Source: Microbacterium sp. (GTDB taxonomy: Bacteria > Actinomycetota > Actinomycetes > Actinomycetales > Microbacteriaceae). Taken from it: DNA of 64,000 bases. The DNA lies in the NCBI RefSeq assembly GCF_031180975.1, contig NZ_JAPSLI010000001.1:399197-463196 (forward strand), given 5' to 3'. Below the pieces are notes generated by a model. That model was given only the letters and a program-made list of their open reading frames with translations, was not told where the DNA came from and made no database searches. Position numbers and translations under genes: made by a program. Below, one piece after another: positions 16,824-29,948 of this stretch. How positions within the stretch are numbered: position 1 is the first letter of the stretch; the number at the start of each line of letters is the position of its first letter.

Positions 16824-17744
16824 TCAGCTGCCGAACACCCCGCGTTCGGCATCCACCAGCGACTCCGGCGTGCGCAGCAGCCCGCCCTCCGACCGGCAGG
16901 TCGCGGCGGCGACGGCCATCGCCCGCTCCAGCAGCTCCTGCCAAGCGTCGGGCGTCGTGGGCGGTGCCGTCATCAACCCGGCCACGGCGGCCGCGAGCGT
17001 GGCGTCGCCGGCGCCGACGGTGTCGACGATGGGGCCGGGCAGCTCTGCGATGGGAGCGGTGAAGACCCCGGCATCCGTGTCGAGGATCGCGCCGAGCGAG
17101 CCGGCCGTCGCCAGCACCGCCTCCGTGCCCAGCTCGCGCAGCCGGCGCCGCAACGCGTCGAGGTCGCCGTCGTACAGCAGCGTCGCGTCGTCGGAGCCGA
17201 CCTTCACCAGCTCGGCGCGTACGGCCAATCTCTCGAAGCTGCGCACGAACATGCCGCGGTCCCGCATCATCCCTGAACGCGGGTTCGGGTCGATCACCAG
17301 GCGCGACCCTTCGACCGCCTCCGCCAGCGCGTCCGCCTCGGTTTCCACATCGAACGGGAAGCAGCTCACCACGACGATCTCCGCCGCCGAGATCGCCTCG
17401 CGCGCCTCCTCGCCGAAGCGGATGCTGCGCTTGCGAGCGGCCTTGTTGAAGAAGTACTCGGGCTCGCCGCTCCAGTTCCGCTGCACCACGGCGCGGGACG
17501 AGCCGTGTTTCGCACGGCTCTCGATGAGCCGCACGCCGTGGTCGTGCAGGTACTCCCGGATGTGATCGCCTGCGGCATCCTGACCCACCATCGCGATCAG
17601 CGTGGCGGGCACGCCCAGACGGCGAAGGCCGACGGCGACATTCAGCGCCGCTCCCCCGACCAGTTCCCGCACACCTCCGGCATCCCGGATCTCGTCGATC
17701 AGTGCATCGCCGATGACGACCGCACCAGACTGCTCAATGTCCAT
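16824..17744 (-). CDS. PfkB family carbohydrate kinase (fructokinase-like, paralogue 2)
   Basis: 306 residues starting MDIEQSGAVVIGDALIDEI. It carries the PfkB motifs GGAALNVAVGLRRLG, IDPNPRSGM and DTVGAGDATLAA, and is closely related to the kinase at 8 kb through most of its length. Its natural C-terminus (LLRTPESLVDAERGVFGS) shows where the other copy was cut. A TATCCT box six bases before this ATG (17751-17756) supports a leaderless start here rather than at 17774. It lies outside the repeat-bracketed island, so it may be the resident housekeeping copy. Confidence 0.85.
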   Translation of the reverse strand: MDIEQSGAVVIGDALIDEIRDAGGVRELVGGAALNVAVGLRRLGVPATLIAMVGQDAAGDHIREYLHDHGVRLIESRAKHGSSRAVVQRNWSGEPEYFFNKAARKRSIRFGEEAREAISAAEIVVVSCFPFDVETEADALAEAVEGSRLVIDPNPRSGMMRDRGMFVRSFERLAVRAELVKVGSDDATLLYDGDLDALRRRLRELGTEAVLATAGSLGAILDTDAGVFTAPIAELPGPIVDTVGAGDATLAAAVAGLMTAPPTTPDAWQELLERAMAVAAATCRSEGGLLRTPESLVDAERGVFGS

Positions 17745-17781
17745 CCGGCGAGGATATCGCGCCGGATGGCTCATTCGCTCG

Positions 17782-17808
17782 GGGCCCTTCGACGAGCTCA
17801 GGGACCCA
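17782..17808. repeat. 27-bp interspersed palindromic repeat, copy 2
   Basis: Reverse-complement copy of 3844-3870 with a single mismatch (begins GGGCCCTTCGACGAGC). It lies between the PfkB gene start and the rpoBC terminator. Confidence 0.8.
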
Positions 17809-17835
17809 AGCCGCCGACCGCTCGAGGAACGGAGA

Positions 17836-17865
17836 AGGCCCCGGGTTCCGAAGAACCCGGGGCCT
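17836..17865 (-). terminator. rpoBC operon terminator
   Basis: A perfect 13-bp stem (17836-17848 with 17853-17865, AGGCCCCGGGTTC arm) closes a four-base loop that reads TTCG on the minus strand. It begins about 47 bases past the rpoC stop. The strand, position and strength fit an intrinsic-like terminator. Confidence 0.8.
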
Positions 17866-17911
17866 CAATCGGCTCGGCCAAGCGAGCAAGCTCGCTCCGC
17901 TCTCGCCTCAA

Positions 17912-21787
<3,876 letters not shown>

Positions 21788-21819
21788 TAGTTCTCCTGTG
21801 TAGAAAAGTTTTCAGTTCT

Positions 21820-21845
21820 GGGCCGCTCGATGGAACGAGCGGCCC
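21820..21845 (-). other. Stem-loop in the rpoB-rpoC intergenic spacer
   Basis: A ten-base perfect stem (GGGCCGCTCG with CGAGCGGCCC) encloses a six-base loop between the rpoB stop and the rpoC GTG. It may be an mRNA processing or pausing site; no terminator features such as a U-tract are visible. Confidence 0.5.
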
Positions 21846-21860
21846 TGAGCGTGCCTGCGA

Positions 21861-24800
21861 TCAGATCTCGTCGATCGATGCGGCTTCGAAACGGCTGGAG
21901 ATGTTGATGCCGAGCTCCTCCGCAGCGCGGAAGGCCTCGTCATCGGTGTCACGGAGGTTGACCGCCGTGCCGTCGGCCGAGAGGACCTCGACGTTCAGGC
22001 AGAGCGACTGCATCTCCTTCATGAGCACCTTGAAGGACTCGGGGATGCCCGGCTCCTGGATGTTCTCGCCCTTGACGATGGCCTCGTACACCTTGACGCG
22101 GCCGAGGATGTCGTCGGACTTGATCGTGAGGAGCTCCTGGAGCGCGTACGCGGCGCCGTAGGCCTCGAGGGCCCACACCTCCATCTCACCGAAGCGCTGG
22201 CCACCGAACTGGGCCTTACCGCCGAGCGGCTGCTGGGTGATCATCGAGTACGGACCGGTCGAGCGGGCGTGGATCTTGTCGTCCACCAGGTGGTGGAGCT
22301 TCAGGATGTACATGTAGCCCACCGAGATCGGCGCCGGGAACGGCTCGCCGGAACGACCGTCGAACAGCTGCGTCTTGCCCGAGGAGTCGATCAGACGCTC
22401 GCCGTCGCGGGTCGGCAGGGTCGAGTCGAGCAGACCCGAGATCTCCGCCTCGCTGGCACCGTCGAACACCGGGGTGGCGACCTTCGTGTTCGGAGCGACG
22501 TCGCGCGCCTCCTCCGGCAGCTTCGCCGCCCACTCCGGGTTGCCCTCGATCTTCCAGCCCTGCTTGGCGATCCACCCGAGGTGGGTCTCCAGCACCTGGC
22601 CGAAGTTCATTCGACCCGGGATGCCGAGCGGGTTCAGCACCACGTCGACCGGCGTGCCGTCGGCGAGGAACGGCATGTCCTCGACGGGCAGGATCTTCGC
22701 AATGACGCCCTTGTTGCCGTGACGGCCGGCGAGCTTGTCGCCCTCGGTGATCTTGCGCTTCTGAGCGATGTAGACGACGACGCGGCGGTTGACGCCCGAG
22801 CCCAGCTCGTCGTCGCCCTCCTCTGCGTTGAATTCCTTGACGGCGATGATCGTGCCCTGCTCACCGTGCGGCACCTTCAGGGAGGTGTCGCGGACCTCGC
22901 GGCTCTTCTCGTTGAAGATCGCGCGGAGCAGGCGCTCCTCGGCGCTCAGCTCGGTCTCACCCTTCGGCGTGACCTTGCCGACGAGGATGTCGCCGGGGCG
23001 GACCTCGGCGCCGATGCGGATGATGCCGCGCTCGTCGAGGTCCTTCAGCAGCTCGGGGCTGACGTTGGGGAGGTCACGGGTGATCTCCTCCTTGCCCAGC
23101 TTGGTGTCGCGGGCGTCGACCTCGTACTCCTCGATGTGGATCGAGGAGAGGGTGTCGTCCTTCACCAGCTCCTGGCTGAGGATGATCGCGTCCTCGAAGT
23201 TGTGACCCTCCCACGGCATGAACGCCACGAGCAGGTTCTTTCCGAGGGCGAGCTCGCCGTTCTCGGTGGCGGGGCCGTCGGCGATGACCTCGCCGACCTC
23301 GACGCGCTCACCGGCGGAGACGATCACACGCTGGTTGTAGGAGGTGCCCTGGTTGGAGCGGTCGAACTTGCGCAGGTGGTACTCCTGCGTGCCGCCCTCG
23401 TCGAGCATGACCACGACCTTGTCGGCCGAGACCTCGGTCACCACACCGGCCTTCTGCGCGGTGACGACGTCACCGGCGTCGATGGCGGTGTAGCCCTCCA
23501 TACCGGTGCCGACCAGTGGCGACTCGGAACGGAGCAGCGGCACGGCCTGACGCTGCATGTTGGCGCCCATGAGCGCGCGCTGCGCGTCGTCGTGCTCGAG
23601 GAAGGGCACGAGCGAGGTCGCGACCGAGACCATCTGGCGCGGCGAGACGTCGATGTAGCCGATCTCCTCGGGGAGGAACAGGTCGACCTCACCGCTGCCG
23701 CCGCGAGGGCGGGCCAGGACGTGGCTCTCGGTGAAGCGGCCGTCCTTGTCGAGCGGCGCGTTCGCCTGCGCGATGTTGAACTCGACCTCCTCGGCTGCCG
23801 TGAGGTAGTCGATCTGGTCGGTGACGCGGCCGTTCTCGACCTTGCGGTACGGGGTCTCGATGAAGCCGAACGAGTTGATGCGCGCGAACGTCGCGAGCGC
23901 ACCGATCAGACCGATGTTCGGGCCTTCCGGGGTCTCGATCGGGCACATGCGGCCGTAGTGCGACGGGTGCACGTCCCGGACCTCGACGCCGGCGCGGTCA
24001 CGGCTCAGACCACCGGGGCCGAGAGCCGACAGACGGCGCTTGTTGGTCAGACCCGCGAGCGGGTTGTTCTGGTCCATGAACTGCGACAGCTGCGAAGTGC
24101 CGAAGAACTCCTTGATCGCGGCCACGACGGGGCGCACGTTGATCAGGGTCTGCGGGGTGATCGCCTCGATGTCCTGCGTGGTCATGCGCTCGCGGACGAC
24201 GCGCTCCATGCGGGACAGACCGGTGCGGACCTGGTTCTGGATCAGCTCACCCACCGCGCGGATGCGACGGTTGCCGAAGTTGTCGATGTCATCGGCGGCG
24301 ATGCGGATCTGGGTCTTCTTGCCCGAGCGGATGCCCTCGAAGCTCTCGTCGCCGCGGTGCAGACGCACCAGGTACTTGATGGTGGCGACGATGTCCTCGA
24401 CGGTCAGCACCGAGTCGGTGAGCGGGGTGTCGAGGCCCAGCTTGTGGTTGATCTTGTAGCGACCCACCTTGGCCAGGTCGTAGCGCTTCGGGTTGAAGTA
24501 GAAGTTGTCCAGCAGCGCACGAGCAGCCTCGGCGGCGACCTGCTCGCCCGGACGCAGCTTGCGGTAGATGTCGCGGAGCGCGTCCTCCTTGGTGAGGATG
24601 GTGTCCTTCGACAGGGTCTCCTCGATGGAGGGGAAGCCGGCGAACTCGGCGAGGATCTCCTCGCTGGTCATGCCCAGCGCCTTCAGGAAGACGGTGACGG
24701 ACTGCTTGCGCTTGCGGTCGATGCGCACGCCGACCTGGTCGCGCTTGTCGATCTCGAACTCGAGCCAGGCGCCGCGGCTGGGGATGACGCGGGCGGTGAC

Positions 24801-25364
24801 GATGTCCTTGTCGCTGGTCTTGTCGGGGGTCTTGTCGAAGTAGACACCCGGCGAGCGCACCAGCTGCGAGACGACGACGCGCTCGGAGCCGTTGATGATG
24901 AACGTGCCCTTGTCGGTCTGGAGCGGGAAGTCGCCCATGAAGACCGTCTGCGTCTTGATCTCACCGGTGAGGTGGTTCATGAACTCGGCCTCGACGTACA
25001 GCGGAGCGGCGTAGGTCTTGCCGCGCTCCTTGCACTCCTCGATGGAGTACTTCTCCGGCTCGAGGTACGGGTTCGTGAACGAGAGCTGCATCGTCTCGGC
25101 GAGGTCCTCGATCGGGGAGATCTCCTCGAAGATCTCACCCAGACCCGAGATCTCGGAGACGTCAGTGCGGCCTGCGGCCTTGGCCTCGGCCACGCGCGCC
25201 TTCCAGGCGTCGTTGCCGACGAGCCAACCGAAGGACTCGGTCTGCAAGGCGAGGAGGTCGGGGACAGTCAGCGTGTCGGAGATCTTGGCGAACGAGAGGC
25301 GGGATGCTCCGCGTCCGTTCTTGGGGGTGGTGGTGGATGTGGATGCGTTGCGAGCAGCAGCCAA
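21861..25364 (-). CDS. rpoB: DNA-directed RNA polymerase subunit beta
   Basis: 1167 residues, usual for Actinobacteria. The rifamycin-binding region reads [20 protein letters not shown], then [16 protein letters not shown]. The residue equivalent to E. coli His526 is Asn (residue 441, codon AAC at 24044-24042). The start is TTG, preceded by GGAGG seven bases away. The first about 25 residues are a Thr/Ser/Ala-rich lead ([11 protein letters not shown]). It is transcribed from the promoter at 25527-25555 and followed by rpoC. Confidence 0.98.
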   Translation of the reverse strand: MAAARNASTSTTTPKNGRGASRLSFAKISDTLTVPDLLALQTESFGWLVGNDAWKARVAEAKAAGRTDVSEISGLGEIFEEISPIEDLAETMQLSFTNPYLEPEKYSIEECKERGKTYAAPLYVEAEFMNHLTGEIKTQTVFMGDFPLQTDKGTFIINGSERVVVSQLVRSPGVYFDKTPDKTSDKDIVTARVIPSRGAWLEFEIDKRDQVGVRIDRKRKQSVTVFLKALGMTSEEILAEFAGFPSIEETLSKDTILTKEDALRDIYRKLRPGEQVAAEAARALLDNFYFNPKRYDLAKVGRYKINHKLGLDTPLTDSVLTVEDIVATIKYLVRLHRGDESFEGIRSGKKTQIRIAADDIDNFGNRRIRAVGELIQNQVRTGLSRMERVVRERMTTQDIEAITPQTLINVRPVVAAIKEFFGTSQLSQFMDQNNPLAGLTNKRRLSALGPGGLSRDRAGVEVRDVHPSHYGRMCPIETPEGPNIGLIGALATFARINSFGFIETPYRKVENGRVTDQIDYLTAAEEVEFNIAQANAPLDKDGRFTESHVLARPRGGSGEVDLFLPEEIGYIDVSPRQMVSVATSLVPFLEHDDAQRALMGANMQRQAVPLLRSESPLVGTGMEGYTAIDAGDVVTAQKAGVVTEVSADKVVVMLDEGGTQEYHLRKFDRSNQGTSYNQRVIVSAGERVEVGEVIADGPATENGELALGKNLLVAFMPWEGHNFEDAIILSQELVKDDTLSSIHIEEYEVDARDTKLGKEEITRDLPNVSPELLKDLDERGIIRIGAEVRPGDILVGKVTPKGETELSAEERLLRAIFNEKSREVRDTSLKVPHGEQGTIIAVKEFNAEEGDDELGSGVNRRVVVYIAQKRKITEGDKLAGRHGNKGVIAKILPVEDMPFLADGTPVDVVLNPLGIPGRMNFGQVLETHLGWIAKQGWKIEGNPEWAAKLPEEARDVAPNTKVATPVFDGASEAEISGLLDSTLPTRDGERLIDSSGKTQLFDGRSGEPFPAPISVGYMYILKLHHLVDDKIHARSTGPYSMITQQPLGGKAQFGGQRFGEMEVWALEAYGAAYALQELLTIKSDDILGRVKVYEAIVKGENIQEPGIPESFKVLMKEMQSLCLNVEVLSADGTAVNLRDTDDEAFRAAEELGINISSRFEAASIDEI

Positions 25365-25526
25365 GGGAATAACCTCCGTCGGCCCGGGCAGGGCCAGTCG
25401 ATTCCTTGTCGTCGGTGGAGTGCGCGCTCGAGTCCACCCCGCATGCGCACTTCGCTCTCAAGGAGCGGGGCATGCGACGACTGCCGACCACCATATGAGG
25501 GCAGGGAGAAACGAACGCAAAGTACC

Positions 25527-25555
25527 ACTATAGACGCTTCGACGCGCCATGTCCA
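25527..25555 (-). promoter_or_regulatory. rpoB promoter
   Basis: A minus-strand -35 TGGACA (25550-25555) and -10 TATAGT (25527-25532) are spaced by exactly 17 bp. This predicts a start near 25520 and a leader of about 155 bases. The leader contains a short inverted repeat (CGCATGC at 25440-25446 with GCATGCG at 25470-25476) that could form a regulatory hairpin. Confidence 0.7.
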
Positions 25556-25629
25556 CCGAGGTTCTTGACGATCGCGCTCGGCTGCGGTATCGGGGCCGCT
25601 CTCCCCACCTCATCGGATGCTGCGGCTGA

Positions 25630-25944
25630 TCACTCCGTGTGCGCGACGTTGCCGCGACAGTTCTCCCCCGGGCTCAGCGGCAGCATGTCCTTCAGGCCCG
25701 CCGCCACGTACTGGCCGTAGCTCTGCACGTGTCCGTCGGTGACCATGTCGTCGTCGAGCTCCGGCAGCGGGTTCATCTCCACGTCGTCGGGAAGGTCGCG
25801 ACCCGAGAAGTGACACGCGGAGTGCGCCTTGTCGCCGCCCTTGATGTCACCGCCCTGCCCGTTGTACTCCCCGGCCATGGCCGCGCCGCTGCTGCCCAGC
25901 ACGAGCATCAGTCCCAGCGCAGCGCCGATCATCGTCTTCTTCAT
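25630..25944 (-). CDS. Small secreted protein, unknown family
   Basis: 104 residues. It has a clear Sec signal peptide MKKTMIGAALGLMLVLGSSG with an AMA cleavage site, leaving a mature domain of about 78 residues. The mature part is acidic (DLPDDVEMNPLPELDDDMV) and has two cysteines (SACHF and GENCRGN) that may form a disulfide, plus GQYVAAGLKDMLPL. I do not recognise the family. The lysine-containing signal start favours this ATG over the open frame upstream. It lies alone between rpoB and the peptide importer. Confidence 0.65.
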   Translation of the reverse strand: MKKTMIGAALGLMLVLGSSGAAMAGEYNGQGGDIKGGDKAHSACHFSGRDLPDDVEMNPLPELDDDMVTDGHVQSYGQYVAAGLKDMLPLSPGENCRGNVAHTE

Positions 25945-26097
25945 ATGCGTCCCCAACCCCAGTGGAATCACCGGCCGACTCCCCCAGCGGCCGCATGCGG
26001 CGATGATCGCCGCACAAGCCAGGTTTAGACCCGCGAGGCGGGCGACCACAAGGCCTTCTGCGATCAGCGCGCCGACGGGTCGATCAACCGCGGTCCA

Positions 26098-27825
26098 TCA
26101 TGATGCGATGTTGAGCTCGTTGCCGGGGATGGATGCCAGCAGCCGGCGCGTGTACGGGTCGCGCGGGTTCGTGAAGATCTCCTCGGAGCTCGCCGCCTCC
26201 ACGAGCGCGCCGTCCTTCATGACGCACACGTAGTCGCTGATCAATCGCACCACGGCGAGGTCGTGGGAGATGAACAGGTAGCTGAGTCCGTACTCGCGCT
26301 GCAGGTCGCCGAGCAGGGTGAGGATCTGCGCCTGCACCAGCACGTCCAGCGCCGACACGGGCTCGTCGCACACCACCAGATCGGGCGACAGCGCCAGCGC
26401 CCTGGCGATCGCGACCCGCTGGCGCTGCCCGCCGGAGAGCTCGGACGGGTAGCGCTGCAGCATCGACTGCGGCAGCGCCACGTCGTCGAGCAGCTTGCGC
26501 ACCCGGGCGCGGCGCTCGGCCCTGCTCCCCCGCTTGTAGAACTCCAGCGGCTCCGCGATCAGCCGCTCGATCGTGAACATCGGGTTCAGGCTGGAGTAGG
26601 GATCCTGGAACACCGGCTGCACGCGCTGGCGGAACTCCCGCGCCTGCGCGCGGTCGAGCGTGGAGATGTCCTGCCCCTCGAAGCGGATGCTGCCGGCGGA
26701 GGGCTCGATGAGCTTGAGCAGCATCCGGGCGGTGGTGGTCTTGCCCGAACCGGACTCGCCGACGATCGCCACCGTCTCGCCGCGCGGGATGGCGAGCGAG
26801 ACGTCGTCGACCGCGACGAAGTCCTCGCGGCGGCCGCGGACCGGGTACACCTTGCGCAGGTTCTCGATCTCCACGATGTTGTCTGCGCCTTTCGTCACTT
26901 CGGCTCGCTCCGCTCGCTCAGTGCGGCGCTCGCCTTCGGCGCGCTCAACGGCCGGCGCGGTGCGGAAGGCCTCCGGCCGCAGGCGCGCGGCGGCGATCGA
27001 GGGCGCTGCCTTGACGAGGCTCTGCGTATACGGATGCTGCGGGTCGTCGAGGATCTGCCGCGCGGGCCCCTGCTCGACGACGCGGCCGCGGTGCATCACC
27101 ACCACCCGCTGCGCGCGCTCGGCCGCGAGGCCGAGGTCGTGCGTGATCAGCAGCACCGCCGTGCCGAGCTCGCGAGTCATCTCGGCGATCTGGTCAAGGA
27201 TGGTCTGCTGCACCGTCACGTCCAGCGCACTGGTCGGCTCGTCGGCGATGAGCAGCCGCGGCCGGCAGGCCAGCCCGATGGCGATGAGCGCGCGCTGCCG
27301 CAGACCTCCGGACAGTTCGTGCGGGTACTGCGCGGCGCGCCGCTCCGGATCGGGCAGACCCGCCGCCGACAGCGCCTCGACGACCTTCGCGCCGACATCC
27401 TTCCGGGTCGCGAGCCCGTGCGCGAGCAGCGTCTCCGCCACCTGCGTGCCGACCTTCGCGACCGGGTTCAGGTTCGACATCGGATCCTGCGGCACCATCC
27501 CGATGTCGCGCCCACGGATGCGGCGCAGCTCGCCCTCCGGCATCCCGACCAGCTCTCGCCCGTCCAGGCGGATGCTGCCGGCCGACACGTGCCCGCCCGA
27601 CGCGAGCAGCCCGATCACGGCCATCGCCGTCGTCGACTTGCCGGACCCGGATTCACCGACGATCGCGACGGTCTCGCCCGGGGCGATCTCGAGATCGACG
27701 TCCTCGACGGCGTGCACGACGCCGTCCATGGTGCGGAAGTCGACCGCCAGGCCGGACACCTGCAGCAGCGGAGCCGCCTGCGGCGGGAGGGATGCGGTCA
27801 TTCGCTCGTCCTTCATCGGGGTCAT
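26098..27825 (-). CDS. Dipeptide ABC transporter, fused double ATP-binding protein (DppD-DppF)
   Basis: 575 residues with two complete nucleotide-binding domains. Domain 1 has GESGSGKSTTAM, LSGGLRQRALIAIGLA and [11 protein letters not shown]. Domain 2, from about residue 300, has [29 protein letters not shown] and VVCDEPVSALD. The inter-domain linker (VERAEGERRTERAERAEVTK) is encoded partly by a dispersed repeat at 26895-26922. Both Opp-type extensions (HPYTQSLV, DPYTRRLL) are present. The start overlaps the permease stop as ATGA. It powers the importer encoded just upstream. Confidence 0.9.
   Translation of the reverse strand: MTPMKDERMTASLPPQAAPLLQVSGLAVDFRTMDGVVHAVEDVDLEIAPGETVAIVGESGSGKSTTAMAVIGLLASGGHVSAGSIRLDGRELVGMPEGELRRIRGRDIGMVPQDPMSNLNPVAKVGTQVAETLLAHGLATRKDVGAKVVEALSAAGLPDPERRAAQYPHELSGGLRQRALIAIGLACRPRLLIADEPTSALDVTVQQTILDQIAEMTRELGTAVLLITHDLGLAAERAQRVVVMHRGRVVEQGPARQILDDPQHPYTQSLVKAAPSIAAARLRPEAFRTAPAVERAEGERRTERAERAEVTKGADNIVEIENLRKVYPVRGRREDFVAVDDVSLAIPRGETVAIVGESGSGKTTTARMLLKLIEPSAGSIRFEGQDISTLDRAQAREFRQRVQPVFQDPYSSLNPMFTIERLIAEPLEFYKRGSRAERRARVRKLLDDVALPQSMLQRYPSELSGGQRQRVAIARALALSPDLVVCDEPVSALDVLVQAQILTLLGDLQREYGLSYLFISHDLAVVRLISDYVCVMKDGALVEAASSEEIFTNPRDPYTRRLLASIPGNELNIAS
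26895..26922. repeat. 28-bp dispersed repeat inside the ATPase linker
   Basis: A 28-base element starting TCACTTCG and ending TCGCTCAGT. Its reverse complement at 53004-53031, across the MMPL-YhgE junction, differs at three positions. Here it encodes the charged RTERAERAEV stretch that joins the two ATPase domains. Confidence 0.7.
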
Positions 27826-28796
27826 CGCGCTCTCGTCCTCGGGTCCATCGACTCGCGCAGCGCCTCGCCGAACAGCGTGAAGCCGAGCGCGGTGACGGCG
27901 ATGCAGATGCCGGGCAGGAACGCCAGCCACGGCGCGATGGCCAGTTCGTTCTGCGCGTACGTCAGCATGCGTCCCCACTCGGCCGTCTCCGGCCGGCCGC
28001 CGCCGAGGCCGAGGAACGACAGCGCGGCGGCGTCGATCACGGCGGTGGCGAGCGTCAGCGTGCCCTGCACGATCACGGGCCCCACCGCGTTCGGCAGCAC
28101 GTGCGACATCGTGATGCGGCCGCGCCCGAGACCGAGCGTCTGCGCCGACAGCACGTACTCCGCCGAGCGCTGTTGCAGCATCGAGGCGCGCAGCAACCGG
28201 GCGAAGATCGGCACCTGCGACGCTCCGATCGCGATCATCACCGCCGAGGGCGTCTGCCCAAGGATGGCGGCGATGGACACCGCGAGCAGCAGGTTCGGCA
28301 CTGACAGGATGATGTCGACGAGCCGCATGATCACGGTGTCGACCCAGCCGCCGAATGTGCCGGCCAGCAGGCCCAACAGCATCCCGCCGATCAGCCCCAG
28401 CGCGGTGGAGATGATCCCGACCAGCAACGACGCCTGCGCGCCCCAGATGAGCTTGGACAGCACGTCGCCGCCGAAGCGGTCCAGCCCGAGGGGGAAGCCG
28501 TCCACCTCGCCAGGCCCGGGGATGTGCGTCGGGGTGATGTGCCTGGCGCCGGGCAGCGCGGTCTCGGGGTACGGGGCCAGCACCGGGGCGAGCACGGCGA
28601 TCAGCAGGAACAGCACGACGATCACGGCGCCGACCCAGGCGGTGGGGTTGCCGCGCAGTCGGCGCAGCACGTCGTGCCAGAACCCGCCGCCGCCCTTCAT
28701 CTCCAGCTGGGCGACGGAGATCGTGTCGACCGCGTCGCCGCCCTCGGCGGGCCCCTGGCCCAGCGGTCCCTGTGCGGGTGGGAGCACGGCGCTCAT
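27822..28796 (-). CDS. Dipeptide-type ABC transporter permease (DppC-like)
   Basis: 324 residues. A roughly 35-residue cytoplasmic lead precedes the first helix (AVIVVLFLLIAVLAPVLAPY), then a periplasmic segment and five helices. The docking loop is RAEYVLSAQTLGLGRGRI-like and the C-terminus LRESMDPRTRAR is typical. The ATG shares its A with the DppB stop (TGATG); a GTG one codon earlier is also possible. It overlaps the ATPase gene by four bases. Confidence 0.88.
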   Translation of the reverse strand: MSAVLPPAQGPLGQGPAEGGDAVDTISVAQLEMKGGGGFWHDVLRRLRGNPTAWVGAVIVVLFLLIAVLAPVLAPYPETALPGARHITPTHIPGPGEVDGFPLGLDRFGGDVLSKLIWGAQASLLVGIISTALGLIGGMLLGLLAGTFGGWVDTVIMRLVDIILSVPNLLLAVSIAAILGQTPSAVMIAIGASQVPIFARLLRASMLQQRSAEYVLSAQTLGLGRGRITMSHVLPNAVGPVIVQGTLTLATAVIDAAALSFLGLGGGRPETAEWGRMLTYAQNELAIAPWLAFLPGICIAVTALGFTLFGEALRESMDPRTRAR

Positions 28797-29800
28797 CACT
28801 GGACCCTCACTCTCGGATCGATCAGGCTGTACGACACGTCGACGGCCAGGTTGATCAACGCGTAGGCGATCGCGATGAAGATGATGAAGCCCTGCAGCAC
28901 CGGGAAGTCGCGGGCGAAGATCCCGCGCGCCAGGAACGACCCGATGCCCGGGAAGGCGAACACCGTCTCGGTGAGCACCGCCCCCGAGATCAGCAGGCCG
29001 GTCTGCAGGCCGATGGTGGTGACCACGGGCAGCATGGCGTTGCGCAGGATGAACCGGCTTCGCAGCGTCTGCGGGGTGACGCCCTTCGCCTTGCCGGTGC
29101 GCACGTAGTCGGCGTTCTGCACCTCCAGCACGCTCGCCCGTGTGATCCGCACGATGATCGCCAGCGGGATCGTGCCGAGCGCGAGCGCCGGCAGGATCAG
29201 GTGCGCCAACGCGTCACCGGCGGCGTCGAACTCGCCGGTGATGATGCCGTCCCAGACGTAGAAGCCGGTGACGTGCGTGGCGTCGATGCGCGGGTTCTGC
29301 CGCCCGTCGGACGGCAGCCAGCCCAGTTCGACGGCGAAGACGTACTTCAGGATGAACGCCAGGAAGAACACCGGGATGGTGATGCCGACCAGGCTGAACA
29401 CCACGGCGCCGTGATCGGACCACTTCCCGTGGCGCCGGGCCGCCCAGTACCCGAGCGGCACGCCCACGCCGACTGCGAAGATCAGCGCCAGGACGCTGAG
29501 TTCGATCGTGGCGGGGAAGCGCCGGAAGAACTCCTCCACGACGGGGCGAGAGGTGACGATGGACGACCCGAAGTCGCCCTGCAGCAGCCGACCGATCCAG
29601 GTGAAGTACTGCTCGTACAGCGGCCGGTCGAAGCCGTAGAGCTCGTTGACGCGCTCGACCGCGTCGGGGGTGGCCCGCTCGCCGAGCAGCGCGATCGCCG
29701 GGCCGCCCGGGAGGGCGCGGACCCATGCGAACAGCAGGATGCTGAGGCCGAGAAGGGTGGGAATGAGGAAGAGCAGTCGCCTGCCGATGGTTCGCAGCAC
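28796..29800 (-). CDS. Dipeptide-type ABC transporter permease (DppB-like)
   Basis: 334 residues from a GTG with GGAG six bases upstream, giving the standard N-terminus VLRTIGRRLLFLIPTLLGLS. The open frame continues to 29851, but the extra residues are encoded by a hairpin repeat and are rejected. Motifs include RALPGGPAIALLGE, GKAKGVTPQTLRSRFILRNA in the docking loop and SYSLIDPRVRV at the end. Confidence 0.87.
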   Translation of the reverse strand: MLRTIGRRLLFLIPTLLGLSILLFAWVRALPGGPAIALLGERATPDAVERVNELYGFDRPLYEQYFTWIGRLLQGDFGSSIVTSRPVVEEFFRRFPATIELSVLALIFAVGVGVPLGYWAARRHGKWSDHGAVVFSLVGITIPVFFLAFILKYVFAVELGWLPSDGRQNPRIDATHVTGFYVWDGIITGEFDAAGDALAHLILPALALGTIPLAIIVRITRASVLEVQNADYVRTGKAKGVTPQTLRSRFILRNAMLPVVTTIGLQTGLLISGAVLTETVFAFPGIGSFLARGIFARDFPVLQGFIIFIAIAYALINLAVDVSYSLIDPRVRVQ

Positions 29801-29824
29801 AGAGTCTCCAGTCGACCCGGACGC

Positions 29825-29927
29825 CCTTCCCGGTCGTCGAGCGAGCAGCAAAGCTATGACGGCGATACGCGGTGACCGAAAGTGACCGCGCGTCGTCTCG
29901 CTTTGCCGGCTCGACGACCGAGGAAGG
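29825..29927. repeat. Large nested inverted repeat between binding protein and permease genes
   Basis: Outer arms 29825-29842 and 29909-29927 (CGGTCGTCGAGC against GCTCGACGACCG) pair with one bulge. Inner pairs are GCAAAGC/GCTTTGC and CGCGGT/ACCGCG. It resembles the element at 62111-62205, which also starts CCTTCCCGGTCGT. It occupies the 148-bp gap after the binding-protein gene, where it may attenuate or protect the upstream mRNA. Confidence 0.7.
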
Positions 29928-29948
29928 TGCGACCAGAAGCGGTCGGTC

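Noticed and set aside
29801..29851. N-terminal extension of the DppB-like permease to 29851
   Set aside because: The extra codons fall in a hairpin repeat, and a GTG with GGAG at 29800 gives the family-typical N-terminus.
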